Notes: generated by a model not told the origin, from the letters alone. Shown: positions 9,255-18,137, counted from the first letter of the stretch. The stretch is DNA of 64,000 nt from JBEEOW01 sp041191405 (GCA_041191405.1 JBEEOW010000004.1:62001-126000); one strand, 5' to 3'. Numbers and translations are program-made.

Positions 9255-9276
9255 AATTTAAATCAAAATATCAAAT

Positions 9277-9332
9277 TTATTTAACTACAATTCCGACTAC
9301 AAAAACTGTTATCAATAATAAAGCAATAAAAA
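9277..9332 (-). pseudogene. Possible gene-tail remnant or small membrane ORF without start
   Basis: In minus frame, codons encoding YKVGFFIALLLITVFVVG and then IVVK-stop run from the hairpin at 9333 down to TAA at 9277-9279. The end resembles the RIVVK-stop of the T9SS remnant just upstream. The hydrophobic stretch also looks like one membrane helix. I find no ATG in frame. It is either the tail of a deleted paralogue or a chance ORF. Confidence 0.3.
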
Positions 9333-9363
9333 ACCCTACTTTGTAATTTACACAAAGTAGGGT
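9333..9363 (-). terminator. Terminator after T9SS sorting-domain remnant
   Basis: Stem ACCCTACTTTGT / ACAAAGTAGGGT, followed in minus orientation by a T-run. It lies 24 bp after the TAA at 9387. Confidence 0.85.
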
Positions 9364-9386
9364 AAGATAAATTCAATGTAAAATAT

Positions 9387-9731
9387 TTATTTTACAACAA
9401 TTCTATTTCTTGAAATTGCGTTTGCAGTTTTAACTTCTATAATATAGATACCTGACTGTAAACCAACTACATTGTAAGTCTCTTGAACTGAAAACGAATT
9501 AACAACTGAACCCAAAGCATTAATTACAGATACTTTTTCAATGTTTTCTACACCTGAAACAGTAAAGTTTTCAACAACAGGGTTTGGATAGATTGAAGCA
9601 TTTACAACTACTTCATCTTCAACAGAAGTTAATTTAGATAAATCTAAAGCAGAAGGTGCAGACCAAACAGTATTATTATTTCCGGCATCAACACCAAATT
9701 TCCAACATCTAAACCAGAACTTACAACCTGA
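9387..9731 (-). pseudogene. T9SS type A sorting domain, out of frame with anti-sigma gene
   Basis: In minus frame the codons down to TAA at 9387-9389 encode a textbook T9SS C-terminal domain: SIYPNPVVENFTVSGVE, then NALGSVV, and finally GLQSGIYIIEV and RNRIVVK. Upstream the frame stays open only to a stop at 9732-9734 and has no start codon and no signal peptide. The segment overlaps the end of the anti-sigma ORF (9644-9731) in the -1 frame. It is the 3' end of a gene for an exported protein whose body is gone, or a part reached by frameshift; see findings. Confidence 0.8.
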
Positions 9732-10495
9732 TTACCAACACCTTTTGATTGAGCATATTTATTATAACTAGTTTTATTAGCTTCTTTCCCTAAGTTCGAA
9801 ACCTTATTTTCTAGGACCTCATTTTTTTCATTATTTCTATCAAAATCAGTAGTTTTATTTACAGTAGTAGAATTATTAATTACAACATTTAATTTGTCTT
9901 TTTTAGGTTCAAAATCACTTGATTGAGTACCATCACTTGCATTTTTATTTTGAACTTGATTTGATTTTTTATGTAATGATTTACCCACATTTACTCTATC
10001 ATCCTGATTAAGAGCACCATTCACATTGTTTTTAATATCATTCAAAGTATTATTATTATTTTCTTTCAACAACTGTTTTTCATTATTAATTTGCTCTAAA
10101 TTAACATTTTTATCATTTCTATAATTGGACTTTAAAGTAAGTTTATTGGTAGCTTCATTTTCTGTCTCACTTTGGAAATTATTATTATCAGTTGCTACAT
10201 TTTTGTTAGTAATTGTCTGAGATAAAACTTTATTATAATTTCCAACTTTAATATTATTGTTTGATAACTGCATATTTTTATCGTTAGAATTAGTATAAAA
10301 ATATGCAGTTATCAATGTAACACTCAACAACAAACCTGCAAGTGTGAACCATAAAAAGAATGGTCTTCTAGGTTTTTTATTTAGTTTACTTTCAATCTCT
10401 GGCCACAAATCTCTAGAAGGTGCAATCTCTGCTCCTTCCAGTAGATTTCTTAATTGGTCGAAATCGTTATTTTCTTCAAACTCAGCCATGGGCAT
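9644..10495 (-). CDS. Anti-sigma factor-like membrane protein, C-terminus abnormal
   Basis: 283 residues. The N-terminal 45 residues carry the short cytoplasmic sigma-binding segment usual in Bacteroidota anti-sigma proteins (DLWPEIESKLN near 29-39), then one membrane helix (about 46-66), then a very Asn/Lys-rich periplasmic region. The protein ends in 20 hydrophobic residues that come from reading the sorting-domain DNA in the wrong frame. The start overlaps the sigma gene by 14 bases (ATG at 10495, or 10489), so the two are co-translated. The usual periplasmic or barrel domain is missing, so the gene is probably damaged at its 3' end. Confidence 0.7.
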   Translation of the reverse strand: MPMAEFEENNDFDQLRNLLEGAEIAPSRDLWPEIESKLNKKPRRPFFLWFTLAGLLLSVTLITAYFYTNSNDKNMQLSNNNIKVGNYNKVLSQTITNKNVATDNNNFQSETENEATNKLTLKSNYRNDKNVNLEQINNEKQLLKENNNNTLNDIKNNVNGALNQDDRVNVGKSLHKKSNQVQNKNASDGTQSSDFEPKKDKLNVVINNSTTVNKTTDFDRNNEKNEVLENKVSNLGKEANKTSYNKYAQSKGVGNQVVSSGLDVGNLVLMPEIIILFGLHLLL

Positions 10496-11024
10496 AAATA
10501 TTTTTATCTTTTAACAAAGAAATTAACTTCATTTTGGCTCTTGCAAATTGCGATTTTGAAGTACCCTCAGAAATTGACAATTTTTCGGCAATTTCTTTGT
10601 GCGTAAACCCTTCAATCGCATACAAGTTAAAAATCATCCTAAATCCATCAGGTAATTCGGCAATTGAGTTAATAATTTCTTGAGCCGAAAATTTGGAATA
10701 AATATTTTCATCATTTTGAAAATCAACATTTTCTAATGAATCATTTAAGTCTATATTTTTATTTTTTCTAAAATTATCAATTGCTAAACCAACAAAAATT
10801 CTTTTCATCCATCCTTCAAATGAACCTTCGTTTCTAAAAGTATTTATTTGATCAAAAATTTTCAAGAAACCTTCTTGCAAAACATCTTCTGCATCCTGTC
10901 TCGACTTCACATAACGCATGCAAATAGCGAGCATCCTGTTAGCATAAGTCTCATAAATTGCTTTTTGAGCTTTTCTATCATTACGCTTGCATGCACTTAT
11001 TATAGTGTCAAGGCTTTGCTGCAT
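10482..11024 (-). CDS. ECF-family RNA polymerase sigma factor
   Basis: 180 residues, the normal size. Region 2 has DAEDVLQEGFLKIFDQ followed by EGSFEGWMKRIFVGLAIDNFRK. Region 4 has the helix-turn-helix EGFTHKEIAEKLSISEGTSKSQFARAK. It directs polymerase to a small regulon in response to an envelope signal relayed by the anti-sigma protein encoded next. An ECF-type promoter lies 41 bp upstream, which suggests it controls itself. Confidence 0.95.
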   Translation of the reverse strand: MQQSLDTIISACKRNDRKAQKAIYETYANRMLAICMRYVKSRQDAEDVLQEGFLKIFDQINTFRNEGSFEGWMKRIFVGLAIDNFRKNKNIDLNDSLENVDFQNDENIYSKFSAQEIINSIAELPDGFRMIFNLYAIEGFTHKEIAEKLSISEGTSKSQFARAKMKLISLLKDKNIYAHG

Positions 11025-11064
11025 TTATAAAATTAAAATATTGCTTTTGTGGATGTTTATATGG

Positions 11065-11092
11065 TAGTCGAATATAATCAAAAAATGGTTGC
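11065..11092 (-). promoter_or_regulatory. ECF-type promoter of the sigma/anti-sigma pair
   Basis: In minus orientation GCAACC (11087-11092) is followed by 16 bases and then CGACTA (11065-11070). An AAC-containing -35 and a CGnCTA -10 at 16 bp is the classic ECF sigma pattern and differs from the TAnnTTTG housekeeping promoters here, so autoregulation is likely. Confidence 0.75.
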
Positions 11093-11116
11093 ATGAGAAA
11101 AAAAATATTTTTGAAT

Positions 11117-12056
11117 TTATTTTATAATTGAAACATTTATAGCCCTTTGAATCATTTCAACAATATCATCATAGTCATTTTTTTTGGATAATTCATTTGC
11201 TTTAATAGCTAATTCCAAGGCTTTAGATAAATCAATGGCGATACCTCCTAAACCCATAAAATAACAAGCTGCTCTATTGGAATACGCTTTGGCATCTCCT
11301 AAATCGATTGCTAATTGATATATAATATAATGCTTTTTCAATATCAGCATTTACTTTTTTACCAAAACCTTTTAAATAAATATTACTCAATTTATTTAAT
11401 GCCCAAGTTTTATAATTCAGCTTTGGTTGATTTATCAAAACATGTAAACCTTCTATTATTTCATCAGATTTTTTGTACTTACAATCATCAATCAAATCAT
11501 CAATTTCAGATTTAAGTTTATCAAATTTATCAAAATAATACTTTCCATCAACAATGAGCATTTCGTAATCTTCAAGGGATTCATTACCCTTGATTACATT
11601 TCCTAATTCATCAATTCTATAAGTAAATTCTCCTTCGCTATCATCAAAATAAGTATATCCACCCTCTTTTATTGCTGATTTCAATGATTTTGAAAACATT
11701 CGTATCATTCCTATTTCATGCCAAAACACATAAATAATATCTTGATATTCAGAATTATTATTTTCATTTGGCAATAACAACAAATAATCACCTAACCCAT
11801 TTTCAGCAAATGCAATTAAGTCTATTTTAAAATATTCTTTTAAAAGTTTAGTTGATTCAATAATATAATTTTCTGATTCAAGATGATAAAAATCCCAACT
11901 TTCATCACCTAAATCTTGCTCAACATTTTTAAACTTTTGAATAGTTTTCTTGAATTTTTCAGGAAATTGAATTCCTAAAATTTGTTCGGTTTGTGTTATA
12001 ATTTGAGAGGAATTGTTTTTCATTTTGTTAATTTGAATATCAATAGATTTAGACAT
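11117..12056 (-). pseudogene. SMI1/KNR4-type protein with Sel1-like tail, frameshifted
   Basis: The first part (12056 to 11274) encodes an SMI1/KNR4-like N-terminal domain: ILGIQFPEKFKK near 27, then ENGLGDYLLLLP near 84, then DIIYVFWHE. A helical part beginning a Sel1/TPR-like repeat follows. Near 11318-11324 the frame breaks. The other frame (11350 to 11117) continues the repeat with QLAIDLGDAKAYSNRAACYF and KALELAIKANEL. Removing one A from the run TATTATATATC restores one protein. SMI1 family members often act as immunity proteins to contact-dependent toxins; no toxin is next to it. It may be a real mutation or a sequencing error. Confidence 0.75.
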
Positions 12057-12085
12057 AAAAAATATTTCAACTTAAGTAAATAAAA

Positions 12086-12117
12086 AAACTCAGCACCTTT
12101 TTAAAAGTACTGAGTTT
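12086..12117 (-). terminator. Terminator after debranching enzyme gene
   Basis: Stem AAACTCAG / CTGAGTTT with additional pairing inside, followed in minus orientation by a run of T. It lies 21 bp past the stop at 12138. Confidence 0.8.
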
Positions 12118-12137
12118 ATAAATGGCATTTGACTCAA

Positions 12138-14096
12138 TTATTTATTCACCTTAATATATAACCTCAACCATTCGGCTACGCCCCAAGCCTGCGCAATACA
12201 ACCTTGTGGATAGTAAGGTTCTTGTCCGTCGAATATTTCAGAAACTGTTCCTAAACCTGCTTCATGTAAATGTTTAAATGATTTATCTAAAAGCTTCTGA
12301 ACAGCTTTTTCTCCATTCTTTGGGTCGTTTCTTAATTTAGCATCCATGTAAGCACCAATCAACCACGACCAAACTGTTCCTTGATGGTAAGCTCCATCTC
12401 TTGATAATTGATCACCAGTGTAAATTGGTTTGTATTGTACATCAGTATCAGACAAACTTCTTAATCCATAAGGAGTTAACAAATGATTTTCAGTAGCTTT
12501 TAAAATAGATTTTGCTTCTTTACTTCCTGATTCAAAAAGTGGAAATGGAAGACTTAAGGCAAACAGTTGATTTGGCCTTAAAGCATTGTCATTTGCTTCA
12601 TCAGTAATTACATCAAATAAATATCCATCAGATTTTGACCAAAATTTAGTTCTAAATGAATCTAAAGTAAAACTTGCTTTTGCTTCATATTTTGCTTTGT
12701 CTTTTTCTGGAGCATATAATTCCATCACTTTCAAAGCATTATACCACAACGCATTAATTTCAACAGGTTTACCAATACGAGGCGTAACTACCCAATCATT
12801 AATTTTGGCATCCATCCAAGTAAGTTGTACTCCGTCTTCTCCTGCAAAAAGTAAACCGTCGGCTTGTTCTTTTATGCCATAACGAGTGCCTTTTTCATGG
12901 AAATCAATAATGCTTTTAAGTTTCGACCAAAGTTTGGTACTAATGATTGATTTATCGTCAGTTTCAGTTATGTACTTAAATAATGCCACAAAATACCAAA
13001 GAGTTGCATCAACTGTATTGTATTCAGGCTCTTCGCCCAACTCAGGGAAACGATTAGGAATCATTCCTTTATCAATCACCTCTGCAAAAGCCAAAAGTAT
13101 TTTCTTAGCATCTTCATATCTTCCTGTTGATAGGCAAAGTCCTGGTAAAGAAATCATTGTATCTCTTCCCCAATCCGAAAACCAAGGATAACCAGCAATT
13201 ACAGTTTTTAATTTTGCACCTCTATTTACAATAAATTGGTCGGCCGCTAAGGTTAATGTTTGCGAAACAGAATCATTTACTTCTAAAGCATCAAACAAAT
13301 CAATTCTGCGCTCATATTCTTTATCAAAAAGTGTAACAGGTTTTACTTTATCTACTGATTTTGTACTAATTACAACATAAAACTCGTCTTCTTCTTGTAA
13401 TTTTACACTTAATTCTCCGTGAGAATATACATGTTCTCTAAATGCGTGACCTCTATCTAATTCACGCAAATATTCCATATTTTCAAACCAAATGCCATCG
13501 GCTTTAAAATTAGCACCTTCGGCTTTTATATACACTTTGGGCAAACCTTCTACAGGTTCAAAACTTAATATATCTTTATGAAATTCAACATTTTGTGTAT
13601 CAAATCCATCTTTACTCGTGCGTTCGCTATGGCAATCTCTAAAACTAGAATATGGTCGTAACTTTAACTCAAACTCTTTTTTAGCTTTAATAACCTCATA
13701 ATGAATTACAACTGTATTTTCACCATGAATATTTACCAATGTTTTCTTGAGTTCAATACCATTTGGTAATTTATAAGTCCACTCAGGAAAAACAGCTCTT
13801 TCAAAATGTTGTAAAAATAGATATCCTTTGGGTGAAACCGATCCCGGATACTGATTAGTTCCTAATTCAAAATCATTTCCATCAACAGAAATAGTTTCAT
13901 CTAATTTATTTACCAACACTGTTCTACCCACAGGAGGTTGTAAAGCTGGAACAAAAATACCATGATACTTGCGAGTGTTCATCCCCAAAACTGTACTACT
14001 TGAGTATCCGCCTAAACCATTGGTTTCTAGCCATTCATAATGTTGAATAGTGTCACAATCAGCAAACTGATTTTTATTGATAGAGATTGAAATCAT
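12138..14096 (-). CDS. Glycogen-debranching enzyme (GH133 amylo-alpha-1,6-glucosidase)
   Basis: About 652 residues from ATG at 14096; an in-frame ATG exists at 14150, but homology begins just after the inner one (FADCDTIQHYEWLETNGLGGYSS). The N-terminal beta domain has NTRKYHGIFV and RPYSSFRD. The C-terminal (alpha/alpha)6 barrel has the GDE core PWFSDWGRDTMISLPG, then IPNRFPE and NTVDATLWY, and near the end DGAYHQGTVWSWLIGAY. It removes alpha-1,6 branches from glycogen-type storage glucan. Transcribed alone; no other glycogen gene is in the window. Confidence 0.93.
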   Translation of the reverse strand: MISISINKNQFADCDTIQHYEWLETNGLGGYSSSTVLGMNTRKYHGIFVPALQPPVGRTVLVNKLDETISVDGNDFELGTNQYPGSVSPKGYLFLQHFERAVFPEWTYKLPNGIELKKTLVNIHGENTVVIHYEVIKAKKEFELKLRPYSSFRDCHSERTSKDGFDTQNVEFHKDILSFEPVEGLPKVYIKAEGANFKADGIWFENMEYLRELDRGHAFREHVYSHGELSVKLQEEDEFYVVISTKSVDKVKPVTLFDKEYERRIDLFDALEVNDSVSQTLTLAADQFIVNRGAKLKTVIAGYPWFSDWGRDTMISLPGLCLSTGRYEDAKKILLAFAEVIDKGMIPNRFPELGEEPEYNTVDATLWYFVALFKYITETDDKSIISTKLWSKLKSIIDFHEKGTRYGIKEQADGLLFAGEDGVQLTWMDAKINDWVVTPRIGKPVEINALWYNALKVMELYAPEKDKAKYEAKASFTLDSFRTKFWSKSDGYLFDVITDEANDNALRPNQLFALSLPFPLFESGSKEAKSILKATENHLLTPYGLRSLSDTDVQYKPIYTGDQLSRDGAYHQGTVWSWLIGAYMDAKLRNDPKNGEKAVQKLLDKSFKHLHEAGLGTVSEIFDGQEPYYPQGCIAQAWGVAEWLRLYIKVNK

Positions 14097-14207
14097 TTTA
14101 CAAAAAGATATTTTTCGGTAAATTAAGCAATTCTCAACTTTTTTACTCATTTTTGGATATTAAGGTTAGGATAAATTATTAAAAAGAAATATTTACTTAC
14201 AAAAGGC

Positions 14208-14864
14208 ATGAAAAACCTACTTCAATTTTTAGATGAATTATCAAAAAACAATAACAAACCTTGGTTTGATGACAATAGAAAACGTTACGAAAATGACCGT
14301 AATGATTTCATTCAATTTGTAAGTAAAATTTGTGGTGAAATGTCAAAATTTGACCCACTTTTTAATACCCTTGATCCCAAAAAATGTATTTTCAGAATCA
14401 ATAGAGACATTAGATTTTCATCAAACAAAAACCCATATAAAAATAATATGGGTGCATGGTTCTCCACTAAAATAGGAGAAATTGAATTACCTGGTTATTA
14501 CCTCCATCTAGAGCCAAATAACAAAAGTTTTATTGCAGGAGGTTCGTATATGCCACCGGCAGAATTACTCAAAAAATTACGTCAGGAAATTGATTATAAT
14601 TTAGAAACTTTTGAAAATATTTTAAATAATCCTGTATTCAAATCGTTTTACAACGAACTAGGTGGCGACAAACTATCTCGCCCTCCAAAAGGATATGAAA
14701 AGGATAATCCAGCAATTGAATATTTAAAACACAAAAGTTTTGTAGTAATGCACCCTCTCACTGATAAAGAAGTTGAGAATACTGAAATACTATTATCTCA
14801 AATTGTAAAAGGATTTCAACTATTAATACCGTTTAACCAATTCTTAAATCAAATATCAGAATAA
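14208..14864 (+). CDS. DUF2461 family protein
   Basis: 218 residues, cytoplasmic. It begins with the family pattern LLQFLDELSKNNNKPWFDDNRKRY, and later has FRINRDIRFSSNKNPYKNNMGAWF and GYYLHLEPNNKSFIAGG. The function of DUF2461 is unknown. It lies 6 bp before the next gene, so the two are probably co-transcribed. Confidence 0.9.
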   Translation: MKNLLQFLDELSKNNNKPWFDDNRKRYENDRNDFIQFVSKICGEMSKFDPLFNTLDPKKCIFRINRDIRFSSNKNPYKNNMGAWFSTKIGEIELPGYYLHLEPNNKSFIAGGSYMPPAELLKKLRQEIDYNLETFENILNNPVFKSFYNELGGDKLSRPPKGYEKDNPAIEYLKHKSFVVMHPLTDKEVENTEILLSQIVKGFQLLIPFNQFLNQISE

Positions 14865-14870
14865 AACAAA

Positions 14871-16748
14871 ATGAATAAATTAACTCAAATAGCTTTACTG
14901 ACAATTGGATTTATTTTCAGTATTGAAACCATTGCTCAAGTAAAGTTAACCAAAGTAAATGTAAAAAACGATACTGATTTTACAGGTTTTTCATTGCTTG
15001 ATACTTTAGTAAAAAAAGAACATGCCGTATTTTTCACAGGCGAAAACCACACTTTTCGTCAAAGTAATTCAGATATTGAACTTAAAATGTTTAAATATTT
15101 AAATCAAAAACATAAAGTTAAAAACCTAATTATGGAGTTTGGATACTCACATGGTTGGTTGGTAAATGAATATATTCAAACAGGAGATACAAATTTATTT
15201 AACACTATAAAATTATACGCATTTAAATCATATACTCAATTTTACAAAGATTTATACGAGTACAATAAAACATTACCAACAAATGAAAAATTACATATTT
15301 ATGGTATAGATGTAGATCGTTTTTTTGAAATCCCTGTAAAAGTAGCAAGTATAATGCTACCTCAAAATCAAGATGCTCCAGAAGAAATTCGTTTACATGT
15401 AGAAGCATTAAAAGCTTTGGTTAAATACAACGATGTTTCGATGAAGGAAACACAAGAAGAATTTTATGTAGAAGAAACAGATGAACCCAAAGATAGAATT
15501 AAAAGATCGCAGTATGAACCCAAAAGATACTATTCAGAGAAATACACTCTGGAAGAAATACTAAAAAACTTTAAAGAAAATAAAACTGTTTATCAAAAAT
15601 ACATTGGCGATAAATTCAAAATTTTTGAAACTATAATGCTAACATTAGAAGACAAAAACACTTATGCCAAGTACGAGGATAATGAAACAACACACGGATA
15701 TGTATATCGAGAACAATACATGTACAAAGAAATGTTAAAATTAATAACAGCCAATCCAACTGAAAAATATTATGGACAATTTGGCCGTTGCCATGTAAGT
15801 ACAAAAAATCAAGAAGAAGCTTGTGGTTGGTATGATTTTAATGCTATTGCAACCCGTTTAAATACTTCGTCAAACACATTACTTAAAAACAAAGTTTTTA
15901 GTATTGCCATTTTATATGCAAAATCAAATTCAGATAAAAATGCACATCATTTTGACGAATTTGAGCACTACACATCATCAATTCAAGAAATTGATTCAAC
16001 AATGTATTTTGCACAAATTGATACTTCTCATATAGAATTAAAATCAAGATACAACTTAATAATTATAAACAACTCAAAACCAGGTCAAAACATTGAAGAA
16101 GGAATGGAAGAAGTTCCTTATGATTTAGATAACATAGGATATAGAAGAAGAAGAGGCGGCTTTTTAATAGAACTAGCTCAAGATAATGTAAACCTTAATT
16201 CAATTAACCAATTTTTAACCAATGCTACAAACTCAAATGTATTAAATTTTCAAAATCAAAAACTAAGATGGGGATTTGGAATGAGTTTCTTTAAAAACAA
16301 AGGTGTTGTTTTTGATTTCAGCGCAGGAGCATGGATTGCTCAAAAAAACAATAATTCAAATAACAATTCAACAGCTAAACTAACAGGAACTGATTTTAGC
16401 CTATCACTTGGTAAAGACCTAATAGGAAAAGATAAAATTGTATTAGCTCCAATTATAGGTATTGGTTACCAAAACTTAACGCTAGAATACAAAGCTCCCA
16501 ACACCACCGTTCAACAAGGATTAATGCAAGAATTACCAGTTTATACCTATACAAATTCTTGTTACTACTTATTACCCAAATTAGAATTCAGATATATATT
16601 AAGCAAATATACATTAGGAATGTGGTGTGGATACAAATTTGATTTCTCAAATCCATATTGGGAAAATGTAGATGGCACATTAAAAAGTGGAGCAAAAACA
16701 AGTACATCTGGTCTATCTTTTGGATTAAAATTAATTATTGGAGATTAA
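14871..16748 (+). CDS. Erythromycin-esterase-like protein with C-terminal barrel
   Basis: 625 residues. A signal peptide (about 1-23, ending TIAQ) is followed by an EreA/ChaN-superfamily domain: FFTGENHTFRQ near 55, MEFGYSHGW near 89, YGIDVDRF near 144, and a late FGRCHVST. These supply the conserved Glu, His and Arg of the family. The last 190 residues alternate short hydrophobic and polar stretches with many aromatic ends, like an outer-membrane beta-barrel. An exported EreA-like domain attached to a possible barrel is unusual. Substrate unknown; there is no evidence that it confers macrolide resistance. It follows the DUF2461 gene closely and precedes the SiaB gene by 52 bp. Confidence 0.7.
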   Translation: MNKLTQIALLTIGFIFSIETIAQVKLTKVNVKNDTDFTGFSLLDTLVKKEHAVFFTGENHTFRQSNSDIELKMFKYLNQKHKVKNLIMEFGYSHGWLVNEYIQTGDTNLFNTIKLYAFKSYTQFYKDLYEYNKTLPTNEKLHIYGIDVDRFFEIPVKVASIMLPQNQDAPEEIRLHVEALKALVKYNDVSMKETQEEFYVEETDEPKDRIKRSQYEPKRYYSEKYTLEEILKNFKENKTVYQKYIGDKFKIFETIMLTLEDKNTYAKYEDNETTHGYVYREQYMYKEMLKLITANPTEKYYGQFGRCHVSTKNQEEACGWYDFNAIATRLNTSSNTLLKNKVFSIAILYAKSNSDKNAHHFDEFEHYTSSIQEIDSTMYFAQIDTSHIELKSRYNLIIINNSKPGQNIEEGMEEVPYDLDNIGYRRRRGGFLIELAQDNVNLNSINQFLTNATNSNVLNFQNQKLRWGFGMSFFKNKGVVFDFSAGAWIAQKNNNSNNNSTAKLTGTDFSLSLGKDLIGKDKIVLAPIIGIGYQNLTLEYKAPNTTVQQGLMQELPVYTYTNSCYYLLPKLEFRYILSKYTLGMWCGYKFDFSNPYWENVDGTLKSGAKTSTSGLSFGLKLIIGD

Positions 16749-16800
16749 ATTTGAAACCATTTAAAACTCACAACGTACAAGCAGCCATAAACAACTTTTC

Positions 16801-17364
16801 ATGAATAAAATCTCACTTACATCACATAGAAAACTAACAGAAAGCAATATTTCTTTTAGTTTTGTAGGAAGTATTGATGTGGATATAGTAGATCATGTTT
16901 TAGCTGCGGTACACACAAAGCTCGAATCCGAAACACTAAGTCCAGGTGTAAAGAAGCGTGTATATTTAGTGTTAGTAGAGTGTTTGCAAAATTTATGCAA
17001 GCAAATTGAATCACTAAACAAAACAGAAAGAGTTTCAACAGAAATAAATACATCCTCAGCTTCATTCGCAATAGAGGGGGTAAAAGGCGATTTTCATATT
17101 GCAACTGCTAACTACATTGAGAATGAAAAAATTGCTAACTTAAAAAATTGGCTAGATGAAATAAATAGTTACGATAAAACTCAATTAAAACAACTTTATA
17201 ATAAAGTTTTAACAAACAAGTCATTTTCTGAACAAGGTGGTGCAGGTTTGGGTTTTATAGATATTGCACTAAAAACAGGCAATAAACTTATTTATGATTT
17301 TGAAACAATCGATAACGAATTTTCATACTTTACAATCAACGTAAAGATTAATAACGAAATTTAA
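16801..17364 (+). CDS. siaB: SiaB-like protein kinase (DUF6272)
   Basis: 187 residues with a GHKL-type ATPase fold: N-box region VYLVLVECLQNLCKQIE near 56-72 and glycine loop GGAGLGFIDIALKTGNKLIY near 141-160, both marks of SiaB. In Pseudomonas SiaB phosphorylates SiaC, which gates a diguanylate cyclase and biofilm formation. Here it is followed by two SiaC genes at 10 and 11 bp spacing, so it forms an operon with its likely substrates. Confidence 0.85.
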   Translation: MNKISLTSHRKLTESNISFSFVGSIDVDIVDHVLAAVHTKLESETLSPGVKKRVYLVLVECLQNLCKQIESLNKTERVSTEINTSSASFAIEGVKGDFHIATANYIENEKIANLKNWLDEINSYDKTQLKQLYNKVLTNKSFSEQGGAGLGFIDIALKTGNKLIYDFETIDNEFSYFTINVKINNEI

Positions 17365-17374
17365 ATATTTAGAA

Positions 17375-17743
17375 ATGGCAACACTAATTATAGAACCAAC
17401 TAAAAAAACTCCTGAAATCAATTTTAATGCTGAAGCAGGTCAGTTATCTTTAACAGGTATGTCATGTAGTGAAAACGCTTTAGGATTTTACCAACCAATT
17501 TATCAGTGGTTAGATGAAAATGCAAGTATATTCCCTGAAGGAACTACATTTTTATTAAAATTAAAATACTACAACACTAGTTCAGCTAAATGTATTCTTG
17601 AATTATTAGATAAAATAGCATCTATTTCTTCAAAAAACACCCCAATTTCAATTACTTGGGATATTGATGGAGATGATGATATGAGAGAATCTGCTGAAAA
17701 TTATAGCTCAATTATTGATTACCCAATAGAAATTATTGGATAA
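17375..17743 (+). CDS. siaC: SiaC-like regulatory phosphoprotein (DUF1987), copy 1
   Basis: 122 residues covering the whole DUF1987 domain: IEPTKKTPEINFNAEAGQ, then GMSCSENALGFYQPIYQWL, then LKYYNTSSAKCILELLDK. Thr68 in YNTSSAK occupies the position of the phosphorylated Thr68 of Pseudomonas SiaC. It is the probable substrate of the kinase encoded just upstream. Confidence 0.87.
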   Translation: MATLIIEPTKKTPEINFNAEAGQLSLTGMSCSENALGFYQPIYQWLDENASIFPEGTTFLLKLKYYNTSSAKCILELLDKIASISSKNTPISITWDIDGDDDMRESAENYSSIIDYPIEIIG

Positions 17744-17754
17744 ATTTTTGTAAA

Positions 17755-18132
17755 ATGATTTCTTTAAATATTAAAGGTACCAATAAATCACCATCTGTTA
17801 CATGTAATGCCGATAATGGATTTATTGAAATATCAGGAATGTCATATGCTGAAGATGCATTTGCATTTTATGAACCCATTTTTAACTGGTTAAACGACTA
17901 TTTAAAAATAATAGCACCTGAAACAGAGTTTAACATGAAAGTAAAATACTTTAACACAAGCTCTGTTAAATGTATTTTTGATATTATGGAAATTTTATCA
18001 AATTGGTCTAAACTAGGAAATAAAATTAAAATAAATTGGTATTTCGATAGTGAAGATGAAGAAATGAAAGATACAGGTGAAAATTTTGGAAATATACTTG
18101 GGCTTTCAGTTAATTTAATAGAGAATAAGTAA
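17755..18132 (+). CDS. SiaC-like regulatory phosphoprotein (DUF1987), copy 2
   Basis: 125 residues, a clear paralogue of the preceding protein: GMSYAEDAFAFYEPIFNWL, then VKYFNTSSVKCIFDIM, and an acidic DSEDEEMKDTGENFGN. Thr68 is kept. Two SiaC proteins beside one kinase suggest competition for phosphorylation or different partners. A terminator follows directly. Confidence 0.85.
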   Translation: MISLNIKGTNKSPSVTCNADNGFIEISGMSYAEDAFAFYEPIFNWLNDYLKIIAPETEFNMKVKYFNTSSVKCIFDIMEILSNWSKLGNKIKINWYFDSEDEEMKDTGENFGNILGLSVNLIENK

Positions 18133-18137
18133 AACAT

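Noticed and set aside
9695..9701. Programmed -1 frameshift at A_AAT_TTG
   Set aside because: Phase is right, but no downstream stimulatory hairpin is seen and an anti-sigma protein with a sorting domain makes little sense; kept only as a remark under the gene-fusion finding.
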